64,000 nt of DNA from Lachnospiraceae bacterium. GTDB taxonomy: Bacteria; Bacillota; Clostridia; Lachnospirales; Lachnospiraceae. Made by a program: the position numbers and the translations under genes. Under the pieces are notes generated by a model, which worked only from the letters and a program-made list of their open reading frames with translations, had not been told where the DNA came from and did not search any database. Shown here piece after piece: positions 57,568-64,000 of this stretch; within the stretch, counting starts at the first letter, position 1; every line of letters starts with the position of its first letter. Where the stretch lies: assembly GCA_016283575.1 (NCBI GenBank), contig JAEEND010000025.1, positions 1-64,000 of the forward strand, read 5' to 3'.

Positions 57568-58363
57568 GTTTTTCCCACCTCCTTATAATCATTTCCCATA
57601 TTTTATCAAGATAAGGCTCACTGATAGCATAGCCTAAATCCTTTAAAAGTTCATGCTTAAACTCAGGGTCAACAGGTGGTAAAGAAGCTATAAAATCTCT
57701 AGGTACGAGCTTTATATTTTCTTCAACACTGTTCGTTCCGATAAAAGCCTGTACTTTTAAATCCCTCATGACATCAAAAGAGCTAAGTTCCTTTTCATCG
57801 TGGCACCTACACGCAAAAGAAAGTCCATGATCAAAGAGCGGGGCAAGACGAAGGGTATGTTCTTTCTGAGAGCGTAGTACTTCGATATTTGCTCCGTGTC
57901 TGTCTCTGTTAAGAATCAGATAGTCTATAACGAGCATCCCGTAAATAGTATCATTCCAACCAAATCGGCAGCAGAATTCAAAGGGGGATTCACCGTCAAG
58001 TTTATTGGCGAGATAAAAATCTTCAAGAGGAAGCTTGGATTCAAAAGGCGTTTTAAAATCTTCAGACTCACACAACCAGGTTTCATATTCATAATAATCA
58101 ACCTCAATAAGCGCGTGTATAAGCTTGTATTCGAGATGTTCAATATTAAAATGGCGGAGAAGTCTCTGGACTATGATTTCATTAATACATTCATGGCCCA
58201 CGACACCTTTGACCGGATCAAAATCAGACAGCTTATAATATTTCTTCTTTTCCCATGTATCATCATAGGACTTCAAAAAAGAACCTGCAGTACCGGAGGA
58301 TTTACGAGTTTTGGTCCAGGACAGATATCTCATATCCTGTAATTCTGTTATTACATCTTTCAT
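57554..58363 (-). CDS. HipA-like serine/threonine kinase
   Basis: A 269-residue protein resembling the C-terminal kinase half of HipA. A likely ATP-binding Lys lies in KKYYKLS near residue 43 and a Glu in VGHECINEIIV. The catalytic loop is DYLILNRDRHGANIE near residue 150, and the metal-binding Asp is in LAPLFDHGLSF. HipA kinases inactivate glutamyl-tRNA synthetase, causing dormancy; the HipA N-terminal subdomain is absent, so the target may differ. ATG at 58363 is taken, AAAGG upstream. The order kinase first, DNA-binding protein second, is reversed compared with hipBA. Confidence 0.75.
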   Translation of the reverse strand: MKDVITELQDMRYLSWTKTRKSSGTAGSFLKSYDDTWEKKKYYKLSDFDPVKGVVGHECINEIIVQRLLRHFNIEHLEYKLIHALIEVDYYEYETWLCESEDFKTPFESKLPLEDFYLANKLDGESPFEFCCRFGWNDTIYGMLVIDYLILNRDRHGANIEVLRSQKEHTLRLAPLFDHGLSFACRCHDEKELSSFDVMRDLKVQAFIGTNSVEENIKLVPRDFIASLPPVDPEFKHELLKDLGYAISEPYLDKIWEMIIRRWEKLGNI

Positions 58364-58379
58364 AATCAACCTTTCTATA

Positions 58380-58405
58380 AAATACTTGACGATAGTAAAG
58401 TATTT
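58380..58405. promoter_or_regulatory. Inverted repeat at the kinase operon start point, candidate operator
   Basis: AAATACTT and AAGTATTT, perfect eight-base arms 10 bases apart, span the likely transcription start and leader of the kinase operon. It is a good candidate for autoregulation by the helix-turn-helix partner. Confidence 0.6.
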
Positions 58406-58413
58406 ACACGTAA

Positions 58414-58442
58414 ATTATATAAAAGATATTGACGAGCGTCAA
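58414..58442 (-). promoter_or_regulatory. Promoter of the HipA-like operon
   Basis: On the minus strand, TTGACG (58437-58442), 17 bases, TATAAT (58414-58419). A perfect palindrome TTGACGAGCGTCAA (58429-58442) covers the -35. Confidence 0.78.
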
Positions 58443-58516
58443 GTAAAACAGGGTTGACTGGGGGTCAAAAAAGTAAAATATAAGAGACCCGCCTCTGATA
58501 ACAGCACCGGAAACAA

Positions 58517-58545
58517 TTGACTGGGGGGGGTCAAGGGGGTACAAT
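58517..58545 (+). promoter_or_regulatory. Promoter with G-tract spacer for the lipoprotein operon
   Basis: TTGACT (58517-58522), 17 bases, TACAAT (58540-58545). The spacer is G8-TCAA-G5. The G8 run could slip in replication and change the spacing, switching expression on and off. A similar TTGACTGGGGGTCAA lies at 58454-58468. Confidence 0.65.
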
Positions 58546-58578
58546 CAAAGAAGAATGGTAAATTCATTGGGAGGTAGT

Positions 58579-58782
58579 ATGAATAGGGTTAAATTATCTT
58601 TTTTGCCAATTACGTTGGCAATATTTCTCTGCGCATGCAGCGCAAATTCCGAGGTCCCGGATCAAACATCCTTTGTTGAAGAAATTGAAAAAGTAAATAC
58701 CGATTTCACAGATAATGTCAGCGCGCTGGCGAAAAAGACTACGGAAGTAACAGGGCTTTTAATGCCAGTATTCAGGAGATAG
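58579..58782 (+). pseudogene. Lipoprotein gene, 5' part of a probable frameshifted gene
   Basis: A 67-residue frame with a lipoprotein signal (lipobox LCACS) and a short charged segment, ending LLMPVFRR. It stops just where the next frame begins. The sequence before the next start, read in that frame, gives NASIQEIVTTEVVALNE, which continues the helical segment. This suggests one gene broken by an indel near 58750 (around GGGCTTTTAA). The start has GGGAGG upstream. I do not recognise a family. Confidence 0.55.
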
Positions 58783-59144
58783 TGACCACTGAAGTCGTAG
58801 CATTAAATGAATCGGTGGGCAAAGTGAGTGTCAATTTCGGCGAAGAATTTGAGATTGAAGAGGGTATCACATACATCTTTGATGAAGAGCATAAGATTAG
58901 AGTTGAATACTTAAAGTATTTGCCTTATGTCGATCAAAATGGAAACCCTACTACGAGAGATAGACATTATCTATTAAAGATTAAAACAAGATACGGTGAT
59001 GAAATAAGCAACTCACGATATAACTGTGTACCTGCAAATGATACATATAAAATGGAAGAGGGACGAAATCCATATAAGATTAAATTTGTTGAGATAAATG
59101 AAGATGGTATATATGTTACTGCTAAGATTGTTGTTGAAGAATAG
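58782..59144 (+). pseudogene. Soluble 3' part of the same lipoprotein gene, or coupled small protein
   Basis: A 120-residue frame opening with GTG that shares a base with the upstream TAG, with AGGAG just before. It lacks a signal peptide although its partner has one. It shows beta-rich sequence ending VEINEDGIYVTAKIVVEE, a pattern also seen in the next lipoprotein (VNVDIEHMLVTIRI), so the two are probably distant paralogues. It may be translated by coupling or be the remains of a single lipoprotein. Confidence 0.5.
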
Positions 59145-59153
59145 GGAGATAGC

Positions 59154-60020
59154 ATGAAAAAGATTGGTTTAGTTATATTAGCAGCGGGATTGACAGTCTT
59201 TTTAATAGGGTGCGATTCAAGACCTGTTGAAAGCACAGAAGAAGTTGTTGAATCTATAGAAATTGGGGAGGTTGTAATTCCGGAAGCTTCAGAGATAGTT
59301 ACATTGGGAGAAAATGCGATAATATCTCAAAAAGTATGGGGAAAAATAGGCGATGAGGACGAAATAAGCTTATCTAACGTCACGGTTGTAAAAGATGACA
59401 AGGAACAAACTGACTTATTGATAAAATTCAAAGTTCAGGGAGAAGACTACGAGAAAGAATATGTATATAATTCAGCTACCAACGAAACCAGTGTGATAGA
59501 TAATGTTGCAATTCCTTATGACGTAAAAATAGTGAATGTGGACATTGAACATATGCTTGTTACTATTAGGATAAAGCCGTATAAGCACGATTTACCGTAT
59601 CTGGATTTGTCCGGAGACCATAATGACATATACGTAACAAGAGATTATTGTTATTCAGAAAATGATACTCTCGTAGTGCTCTTTGGTCCGGGACGTGAAT
59701 TACGGGGTGATTTTCTGGAAGTATTAAGGAGTGGAATCTTAAGCCATGAAGAAAACCTGAAACCAGAAGAATTAAAAGCATATTACGGAAACACTCAGAT
59801 TATATGGGATAATTATTTTTCAGGAGAGAATCCATTTACATCATATTACGTAGACAAGAATAAGTTCTGTTTGATACAGGTGCAGGAAGAAACCACCGAA
59901 TATGCCGGGTGGATGTTTTGGTGGGTAGGAAAAGAGCCTGTTCTCGATATTGAAGATTTGCCTATAACGGAATTTTCAAGAGAAGAAAAAGAAACACTTT
60001 ATGGAGATTTCGATTTTTAA
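59154..60020 (+). CDS. Lipoprotein of unknown function
   Basis: A 288-residue lipoprotein (lipobox FLIGC). The first ~40 residues after the Cys are an acidic Ser/Glu/Val linker; a beta-rich domain follows to about residue 150 (VTVVKDDKEQTDLLIKFKV ... MLVTIRIKPY), similar to the preceding gene. The C-terminal half (WDNYFSGENPF, WMFWWVGKEP) is unrecognised. It is probably surface-exposed. It lies nine bases after the upstream frame with GGGAG before the ATG. Confidence 0.75.
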   Translation: MKKIGLVILAAGLTVFLIGCDSRPVESTEEVVESIEIGEVVIPEASEIVTLGENAIISQKVWGKIGDEDEISLSNVTVVKDDKEQTDLLIKFKVQGEDYEKEYVYNSATNETSVIDNVAIPYDVKIVNVDIEHMLVTIRIKPYKHDLPYLDLSGDHNDIYVTRDYCYSENDTLVVLFGPGRELRGDFLEVLRSGILSHEENLKPEELKAYYGNTQIIWDNYFSGENPFTSYYVDKNKFCLIQVQEETTEYAGWMFWWVGKEPVLDIEDLPITEFSREEKETLYGDFDF

Positions 60021-60096
60021 ATTGGATAATAAAACGGAATATTGAATTAGTAGTCAAACCTAAGCATTAAGAAAAATTGTTTACGAAGGAATTAAT

Positions 60097-60750
60097 ATGA
60101 AAAACAAATCGATTGTATATATGCTGTTAGCCATGTTATGTGTGTCTAATTTAACGGCATGTACATTACCTTATAAAATTAAAAAGTTAATATCGGATAC
60201 ATGGTCAGCTGAAATGAATTTAAGAGAAACTTTCACGGGTACAATAGAAGACCATGATATCGAAGATATGCTTGATTTAAATGATGCAAAATTTAATATC
60301 GCTATTTCCTTTTACACAGATGGCACCTGTGAAACAAAGGCAGACACAGAGGCCCTAGAGGAATGGGTGAGCACTATAAAAGCTTATTCGAAGACAGAGC
60401 TTAAAGAAAATTTTGAAGAGTCATTAAAAGCAAGTGTATTAGATAATACAATTACTATGGATACATTCTTGGAATATGAGGGTGTTACATCAGAGGAAGA
60501 GTATATCGAGAAACAACTGGGAAAGACATTGGATGAATATGTTGAGGAAGAATTAGGTACTTATCTTGATAGTATTTATGAATCCGCCTTAAGCCTTGAA
60601 AAGAAGGGAACCTTCGAATACAAGCAAGGAAAGATAAACATTATTTTTGAAGATGGAACAGAACAGACAGCTTATTACAAAAAGGAAGCCGACGTTCTTT
60701 CTTTTGCAGGACCCGATGACAGCGAATTAATCATGAAGAGAAGCAAGTAG
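60097..60750 (+). CDS. Lipoprotein of unknown function
   Basis: A 217-residue lipoprotein (lipobox LTAC). Most of it is acidic and helical, with a repeated EEYIEKQLGKTLDEYVEEELG segment, then a short beta hairpin end (FEYKQGKINIIFEDG ... LSFAGPDDSELIM) like the small domains that appear in many Lachnospiraceae lipoproteins. Family and function unknown. It is followed closely by two zinc-ribbon genes. Confidence 0.72.
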   Translation: MKNKSIVYMLLAMLCVSNLTACTLPYKIKKLISDTWSAEMNLRETFTGTIEDHDIEDMLDLNDAKFNIAISFYTDGTCETKADTEALEEWVSTIKAYSKTELKENFEESLKASVLDNTITMDTFLEYEGVTSEEEYIEKQLGKTLDEYVEEELGTYLDSIYESALSLEKKGTFEYKQGKINIIFEDGTEQTAYYKKEADVLSFAGPDDSELIMKRSK

Positions 60751-60766
60751 GCTTAAGAGGTACATT

Positions 60767-61180
60767 ATGTATTGTAGACAATGTGGAACGGAAATAATTG
60801 AGGATGGCAAATTCTGTCATAAATGTGGATATCCCGTGGACTTTATTCCTGCACCTGTTAAAAAGAAGGCTTTTAACGTTCATAGATATGTAGTGTCTAT
60901 GCGAATAGCAATTGCATTACTTATAATATGTTTTACTGTTGTTCTATTTGGCCCTTTTGGGGCGGCGTTTCTATGTCAATTACCGATTATTCTTCTTGTA
61001 GGTTTTATTTCATTTCAGAGAAGTAAGGCCATACGCTATGGTGTGAGTATGGATGAGAGCGAAGAAATCGATATAAAGACAAGAGGGGAACAGAATAAGT
61101 TGATGAGGAAACATATATTATTGATGATCTGTTTGCTGGTACTTATGTCATTCATAGTGACTTTCAGATCGGCGGTGTAA
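60767..61180 (+). CDS. Zinc-ribbon membrane protein
   Basis: A 137-residue protein. The N-terminal CxxC-CxxC ribbon is CRQCG (3-7) and CHKCG (17-21), followed by a Pro linker and two or three hydrophobic helices (about 45-80 and 115-135). Proteins of this zinc-ribbon plus membrane type are common in Firmicutes, with unknown roles. It is 16 bases after the lipoprotein gene. Confidence 0.78.
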   Translation: MYCRQCGTEIIEDGKFCHKCGYPVDFIPAPVKKKAFNVHRYVVSMRIAIALLIICFTVVLFGPFGAAFLCQLPIILLVGFISFQRSKAIRYGVSMDESEEIDIKTRGEQNKLMRKHILLMICLLVLMSFIVTFRSAV

Positions 61181-61183
61181 GAG

Positions 61184-61393
61184 ATGAAATGTTTACATTG
61201 TGGTGCAGAAATGCATGAAAGTGATTTATACTGCGCAAATTGCGGAACTAAAAATGAGATTCCCTCTCCCACTGAAGAGAGAAATCCTGATGAAATTTTC
61301 CCGACGGCCTATAAGATTAGGAAAGCAACCAGGAAAATTACTTTTGTTATTGCAATAATAGTAGCGATTTTTAAGATACTCGGAAAGATTTAA
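61184..61393 (+). CDS. Small zinc-ribbon membrane protein
   Basis: A 69-residue protein with the ribbon CLHCG and CANCG, a charged linker and one C-terminal membrane helix (ITFVIAIIVAIFKIL). It resembles a reduced copy of the preceding gene and lies three bases after it, so the two may act together. Function unknown. Confidence 0.72.
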   Translation: MKCLHCGAEMHESDLYCANCGTKNEIPSPTEERNPDEIFPTAYKIRKATRKITFVIAIIVAIFKILGKI

Positions 61394-61423
61394 ACACTTT
61401 AGATAAGCTTATTAACAGAAAGA

Positions 61424-61454
61424 AGCCCCGGCACCGGTTGCCGGGGCTTTTCTT
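61424..61454 (+). terminator. Terminator of the lipoprotein/zinc-ribbon operon
   Basis: GCCCCGGCA and TGCCGGGGC pair perfectly around CCGGT, followed by TTTTCTTG. The GC-rich stem is strong. Confidence 0.87.
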
Positions 61455-61542
61455 GTTTTCAAAATTCCCTCTAAAGTCTTTGTTAATTCTGCCGATAATC
61501 TATAAGGTTAATATTGTTTTAAGCAGATAAAGGGGGATTAAA

Positions 61543-61902
61543 ATGTTATCATTATTAAGTTTTATAGGTTTAGGCATTTTCGTGGTGCTTACAATAGTTT
61601 CCGCTGTTGTGGTTTTCCTTATGTTAAAGCAGTCGACTGAGAAAAAGAATCTAAATTATAGATGTCCTTGTTGCGGATTCTACACCATGCACACCCCTGC
61701 AGGCACGGGTCACGGCGTGTGCCCGGTGTGTTACTGGGAAGATGACAGAGTGCAGCTAGAGGACCCTTCTTTTGCAGGCGGAGCCAATTCGGTCAGTCTG
61801 ATGCAGGCAAAAGAAAACTTTATAACCTTTGGCGCAAGCGAGGAAAAATACAGGAATAAGGTTCGTAAGCCATTACCTGGTGAATTGAAGGGGCTGGATT
61901 AA
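61543..61902 (+). CDS. CPCC-type cysteine-rich protein with membrane anchor
   Basis: A 119-residue protein with an N-terminal membrane helix (residues ~3-26) followed by a CPCC domain: CPCCGF, TPAGTGHGVCPVCYWEDD, then VSLMQAKENFITFGASE. This matches the cysteine-rich CPCC family (PF14206), probably zinc-binding, function unknown. GGGGG precedes its ATG. It almost touches the next gene (three bases) and may be its partner. Confidence 0.82.
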   Translation: MLSLLSFIGLGIFVVLTIVSAVVVFLMLKQSTEKKNLNYRCPCCGFYTMHTPAGTGHGVCPVCYWEDDRVQLEDPSFAGGANSVSLMQAKENFITFGASEEKYRNKVRKPLPGELKGLD

Positions 61903-61905
61903 TGT

Positions 61906-62352
61906 ATGAGAGATAAGAATAAGATAAGCATTATCATTTCCGTATTATTTGTAGCCATATTCATAATCTACAGATTAATTGGTCCGGGAGAAGAAGATAC
62001 CTATGACGGTGCCGGAGATGCAGTGGAATACTCTCAGGAAACTGAACAGAGCATAGAGGTATCAAAAGAGATCGTGAACCGGGTACAATATACATTCCGT
62101 AATGAAAAGCTGTTGATGGAGCACTTTGAAAAGCACGGCGAGGACATGGGATTTGACTCTCCCGAAGAATACGAGAAAGCCGCGTCAAAGGTAGTTAATA
62201 ACCCGGAAGCCCTCCATAAAATCGAAGCAGAAGACGGGGATGATGTTTATTATCTCGAAGAAACCAACGAATTCGTGGTGGTATCCACAGATGGATACAT
62301 AAGGACATATTTTAAGCCCGATGCAGGGAAATCATATTTTGACAGACAGTAA
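61906..62352 (+). CDS. Membrane-anchored protein with nuclease-toxin-like C-terminal domain
   Basis: A 148-residue protein: one N-terminal membrane helix (8-25), an acidic linker, and a C-terminal ~90-residue domain with FRNEKLLMEHFEKHG, VNNPEALHK, then TNEFVVVSTDGYIRTYFKP and the end YFDRQ. The IRTYFKP...YF-RQ ending resembles the BECR-fold nuclease toxins used as C-terminal domains of polymorphic and phage toxins. This is a resemblance by eye, not verified. No clear immunity gene is adjacent unless it is the CPCC gene. Confidence 0.6.
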   Translation: MRDKNKISIIISVLFVAIFIIYRLIGPGEEDTYDGAGDAVEYSQETEQSIEVSKEIVNRVQYTFRNEKLLMEHFEKHGEDMGFDSPEEYEKAASKVVNNPEALHKIEAEDGDDVYYLEETNEFVVVSTDGYIRTYFKPDAGKSYFDRQ

Positions 62353-62385
62353 AAAGGGAAGGTCAGTTATGACCCTCCCTTTATT
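62351..62385. terminator. Bidirectional terminator
   Basis: AAAGGGAAGGTCA and TGACCCTCCCTTT pair (with a small mismatch) around GTTA, with A and T runs either side. It separates the converging toxin-like and glucanase genes. Confidence 0.8.
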
Positions 62386-62397
62386 AATGTGTAAATA

Positions 62398-64000
62398 TCA
62401 GTTAGCAAGTACGAATTTCCACATCTGGTTAGCCTGTCTGTCGCCAAGCTGCCACTGGATGATGTTACTGCCGGGCTGCTGAGACCAAGCGTCAGCATCC
62501 ATGGACTTTCCGCTGAGTACGCTGGTTACGTAATAGTAGCCATTTTCAACGGGAGTGAGATTCCATTTCTGGTTATCACCGTTCACATATTCCCACAGAT
62601 GTACGTTGGCGCCGTTATCGGAAGAAACATTTTCAACGTCGATAACTCTGCCGCTTAATACACTGGTAAGCTTTACAGCGCCGTTGCCTGCATCTTCGAT
62701 GGTCCAACGCTGGTTAGCTGCACCTGTGAGTGAATTCTGGCAAAGGTTAGCACCGTTACCGGTATTGGAGCCGCTTACATCAAGAACAAGATTACTATGT
62801 TTGTTGTAGATGTAGTATTCTGCTTTCTCAACAACAAAAGAAGTAATCTGATCGTTCCAATGAGAGCCTACAAAGGCTGTGTCTTCTGAATAAACCTTGC
62901 TTTCGCCTGAGAAGTTAATATCCCAGTATACTGTGAGCTTATAGCCTAAAGGTACCTTGATTGAAGAGATGGAATCGTTTCTGATTCCTGCAGCAATCAT
63001 ATCTGACATGTTGTATCTGCCAACACCAAATGTAGCGGAACCACCGTTATAGTTACTGTCGAGATACATTGTAACGCCTGAACCTGTATTTACAGTACCG
63101 TTATCATTACCGGGTGTGTTTCCGGAGTCTCCGCCCGAGTTACCTGTATCATTGCCGGGGGTTGAGCCGGAATTGCCTGTAGCAGAAAGGGTATATGAAT
63201 ACCATTTACTATCGAGAGCACCGTTTCCGGGATTATAGGTAAAGAAATAATCTAAAGTATCGCCGTTTTGTAAGTTATCGACAGTATAGGTGAAATTTCT
63301 GCCGGAACGGCTCATTGCCACATTCATCTGGCCACCGTTATTTACTTTATAGTGAAGATCTGCAAATTCTGCGCCGTTTACATAGAAAGTAACGCTGTTA
63401 CCGTTTCTGTTAAGACCAGTTACATCATCACCGTAGTGGTCTGTTGCAGGGGTGTTGCCGGTGTCGGGATTTCCGTTTCCGCCTTCGTTGCCGTTATCAT
63501 TTCCACCCTGGTTATTGCCATCATCATTATTTCCGGGATCGGGAGTATTACCGGTATCACCACCGGGGGTTGAGCCGTTTGTTGCGCCATCTCCGTGAGA
63601 TCCTGTGGATGTGTGAGTGGTGTCGCCTTCTGCTTTGTAAACACGTACATAGTCAACCTGCATGGTTGCGGGTACATCGCCTGCTTTGGGGGTAATTCCA
63701 TTATCGAACCATCCTCCGACAGCAAGGTTCATGATGATATAGAATTCCTTATCAAAAGGAGCAGTCTTTGAAGAAGAAGCTGTTGTGTACCACTGATCGG
63801 AATTCAGGAAAAAGAAGAGATTACCGTCGACATACCATTTAATCATGTTTTCTTCCCATACAACGCTGTATGTATGGAAGTCAGTATCGATTCTTCCGCC
63901 GTCCGTAAATGTAAAGGGCTCACTTAAGTGAGTGTTTGAAGGCCAGGTTCCGCCAAAGTGAAGCGCACCGCTGGTGGATTCAGGGATACGACCTCTTGCT
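62398..64000 (-). CDS. Secreted GH16 beta-glucanase with CBM56-, crystallin- and ricin-type modules (5' end outside window)
   Basis: The leftward frame is open to the window edge, so the N terminus (signal peptide and the EIDIxE catalytic motif) is missing. Visible parts in order: the C-terminal part of a GH16 catalytic domain (GRIPESTSGALHFGGTWP, TYSVVWEENMIKWYVDG, FYIIMNLAVGGW); a Gly/Asn/Asp/Pro/Thr linker; a CBM56-like module (DLHYKVNNGGQMNVAMS); another linker; a beta/gamma-crystallin-like domain (YNGGSATFGVGRYNMSDM); and a ricin-type beta-trefoil (NQRWTIE, NQKWNL, NQMWKF). GH16 enzymes of this type cut beta-1,3-glucans such as laminarin and fungal wall glucan. Confidence 0.88.
   Translation of the reverse strand, partial: ARGRIPESTSGALHFGGTWPSNTHLSEPFTFTDGGRIDTDFHTYSVVWEENMIKWYVDGNLFFFLNSDQWYTTASSSKTAPFDKEFYIIMNLAVGGWFDNGITPKAGDVPATMQVDYVRVYKAEGDTTHTSTGSHGDGATNGSTPGGDTGNTPDPGNNDDGNNQGGNDNGNEGGNGNPDTGNTPATDHYGDDVTGLNRNGNSVTFYVNGAEFADLHYKVNNGGQMNVAMSRSGRNFTYTVDNLQNGDTLDYFFTYNPGNGALDSKWYSYTLSATGNSGSTPGNDTGNSGGDSGNTPGNDNGTVNTGSGVTMYLDSNYNGGSATFGVGRYNMSDMIAAGIRNDSISSIKVPLGYKLTVYWDINFSGESKVYSEDTAFVGSHWNDQITSFVVEKAEYYIYNKHSNLVLDVSGSNTGNGANLCQNSLTGAANQRWTIEDAGNGAVKLTSVLSGRVIDVENVSSDNGANVHLWEYVNGDNQKWNLTPVENGYYYVTSVLSGKSMDADAWSQQPGSNIIQWQLGDRQANQMWKFVLAN

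Noticed and set aside
57896-58342. A 148-codon plus-strand frame opposite the HipA-like gene
   Set aside because: Antisense to a gene with clear kinase motifs; no start signals.

Overview
The window is chromosomal DNA from a low-GC Firmicute, most likely a Lachnospiraceae (Butyrivibrio/Pseudobutyrivibrio-like) anaerobe. This rests on the Clostridia-style origin region (rpmH-rnpA-yidD-yidC-jag-mnmE-mnmG-rsmG facing dnaA-dnaN-S4-recF-gyrB-gyrA), a DUF3881-type gene next to serS, a DUF4446 gene next to parB, strong GGAGG ribosome-binding sites, and many lipoprotein boxes. Genus is not determined. No database search was run; all assignments come from reading motifs.

Layout. 1-384: non-coding, with a strong leftward promoter, possibly the leader of an rRNA operon outside the window. 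385-9.1 kb: housekeeping genes (zinc membrane peptidase, tRNA-Ser, ADP-ribose pyrophosphatase, metallo-beta-lactamase-fold hydrolase, PlsC-like acyltransferase, two-subunit fumarase, DEDDh exonuclease, cation:proton antiporter, ABC-F ATPase). 9.1-14.7 kb, leftward: tRNA-Arg, DUF3881, serS, an HD-GYP protein, DUF4446, parB and parA. Two perfect parS palindromes and further half-sites lie just upstream of parA. A DegS/DegU-like two-component pair is inserted between parA and rsmG. 16.6-23.4 kb: the leftward rsmG-to-rpmH block. 23.4-25.4 kb: a bipartite replication origin, with one DnaA-box cluster before dnaA and a second, with a DnaA-trio-like element and an AT-rich stretch, between dnaA and dnaN. 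25.4-32.4 kb: the rightward dnaN-gyrA operon.

32.4-42.3 kb: a penicillin-binding carboxypeptidase, trmB, a polar amino-acid ABC importer ending in a DapF-fold racemase/epimerase, tRNA-Pro followed by a structured region holding a broken tRNA-Pro-like remnant, a metallophosphoesterase lipoprotein, a peroxide-response pair (glutathione peroxidase plus OhrR-like regulator) with a readable promoter and operator, and a GH18 lipoprotein. 42.4-47.7 kb: a heterodimeric ABC exporter and an OppA-like lipoprotein. 47.8-53.1 kb: a hexitol-type phosphotransferase locus (DeoR regulator, EIICB, EIIA, zinc dehydrogenase, PfkB-type sugar-phosphate kinase). EIIA sits in the -1 frame immediately after an A9 run at the end of EIICB and lacks a good start site of its own.

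53.1-64 kb: a more accessory region with an RlmI-like methyltransferase, a HerA/DUF853 ATPase, a glycosyltransferase, a two-gene HipA-like kinase plus DUF2442-HTH module, and small lipoprotein, zinc-ribbon and toxin-like genes. The lipoprotein operon has a promoter spacer made mostly of G, a candidate phase-variation switch. The right edge cuts a large secreted GH16 beta-glucanase with several carbohydrate-binding modules. With the GH18 lipoprotein, this points to use of fungal or plant polysaccharides.
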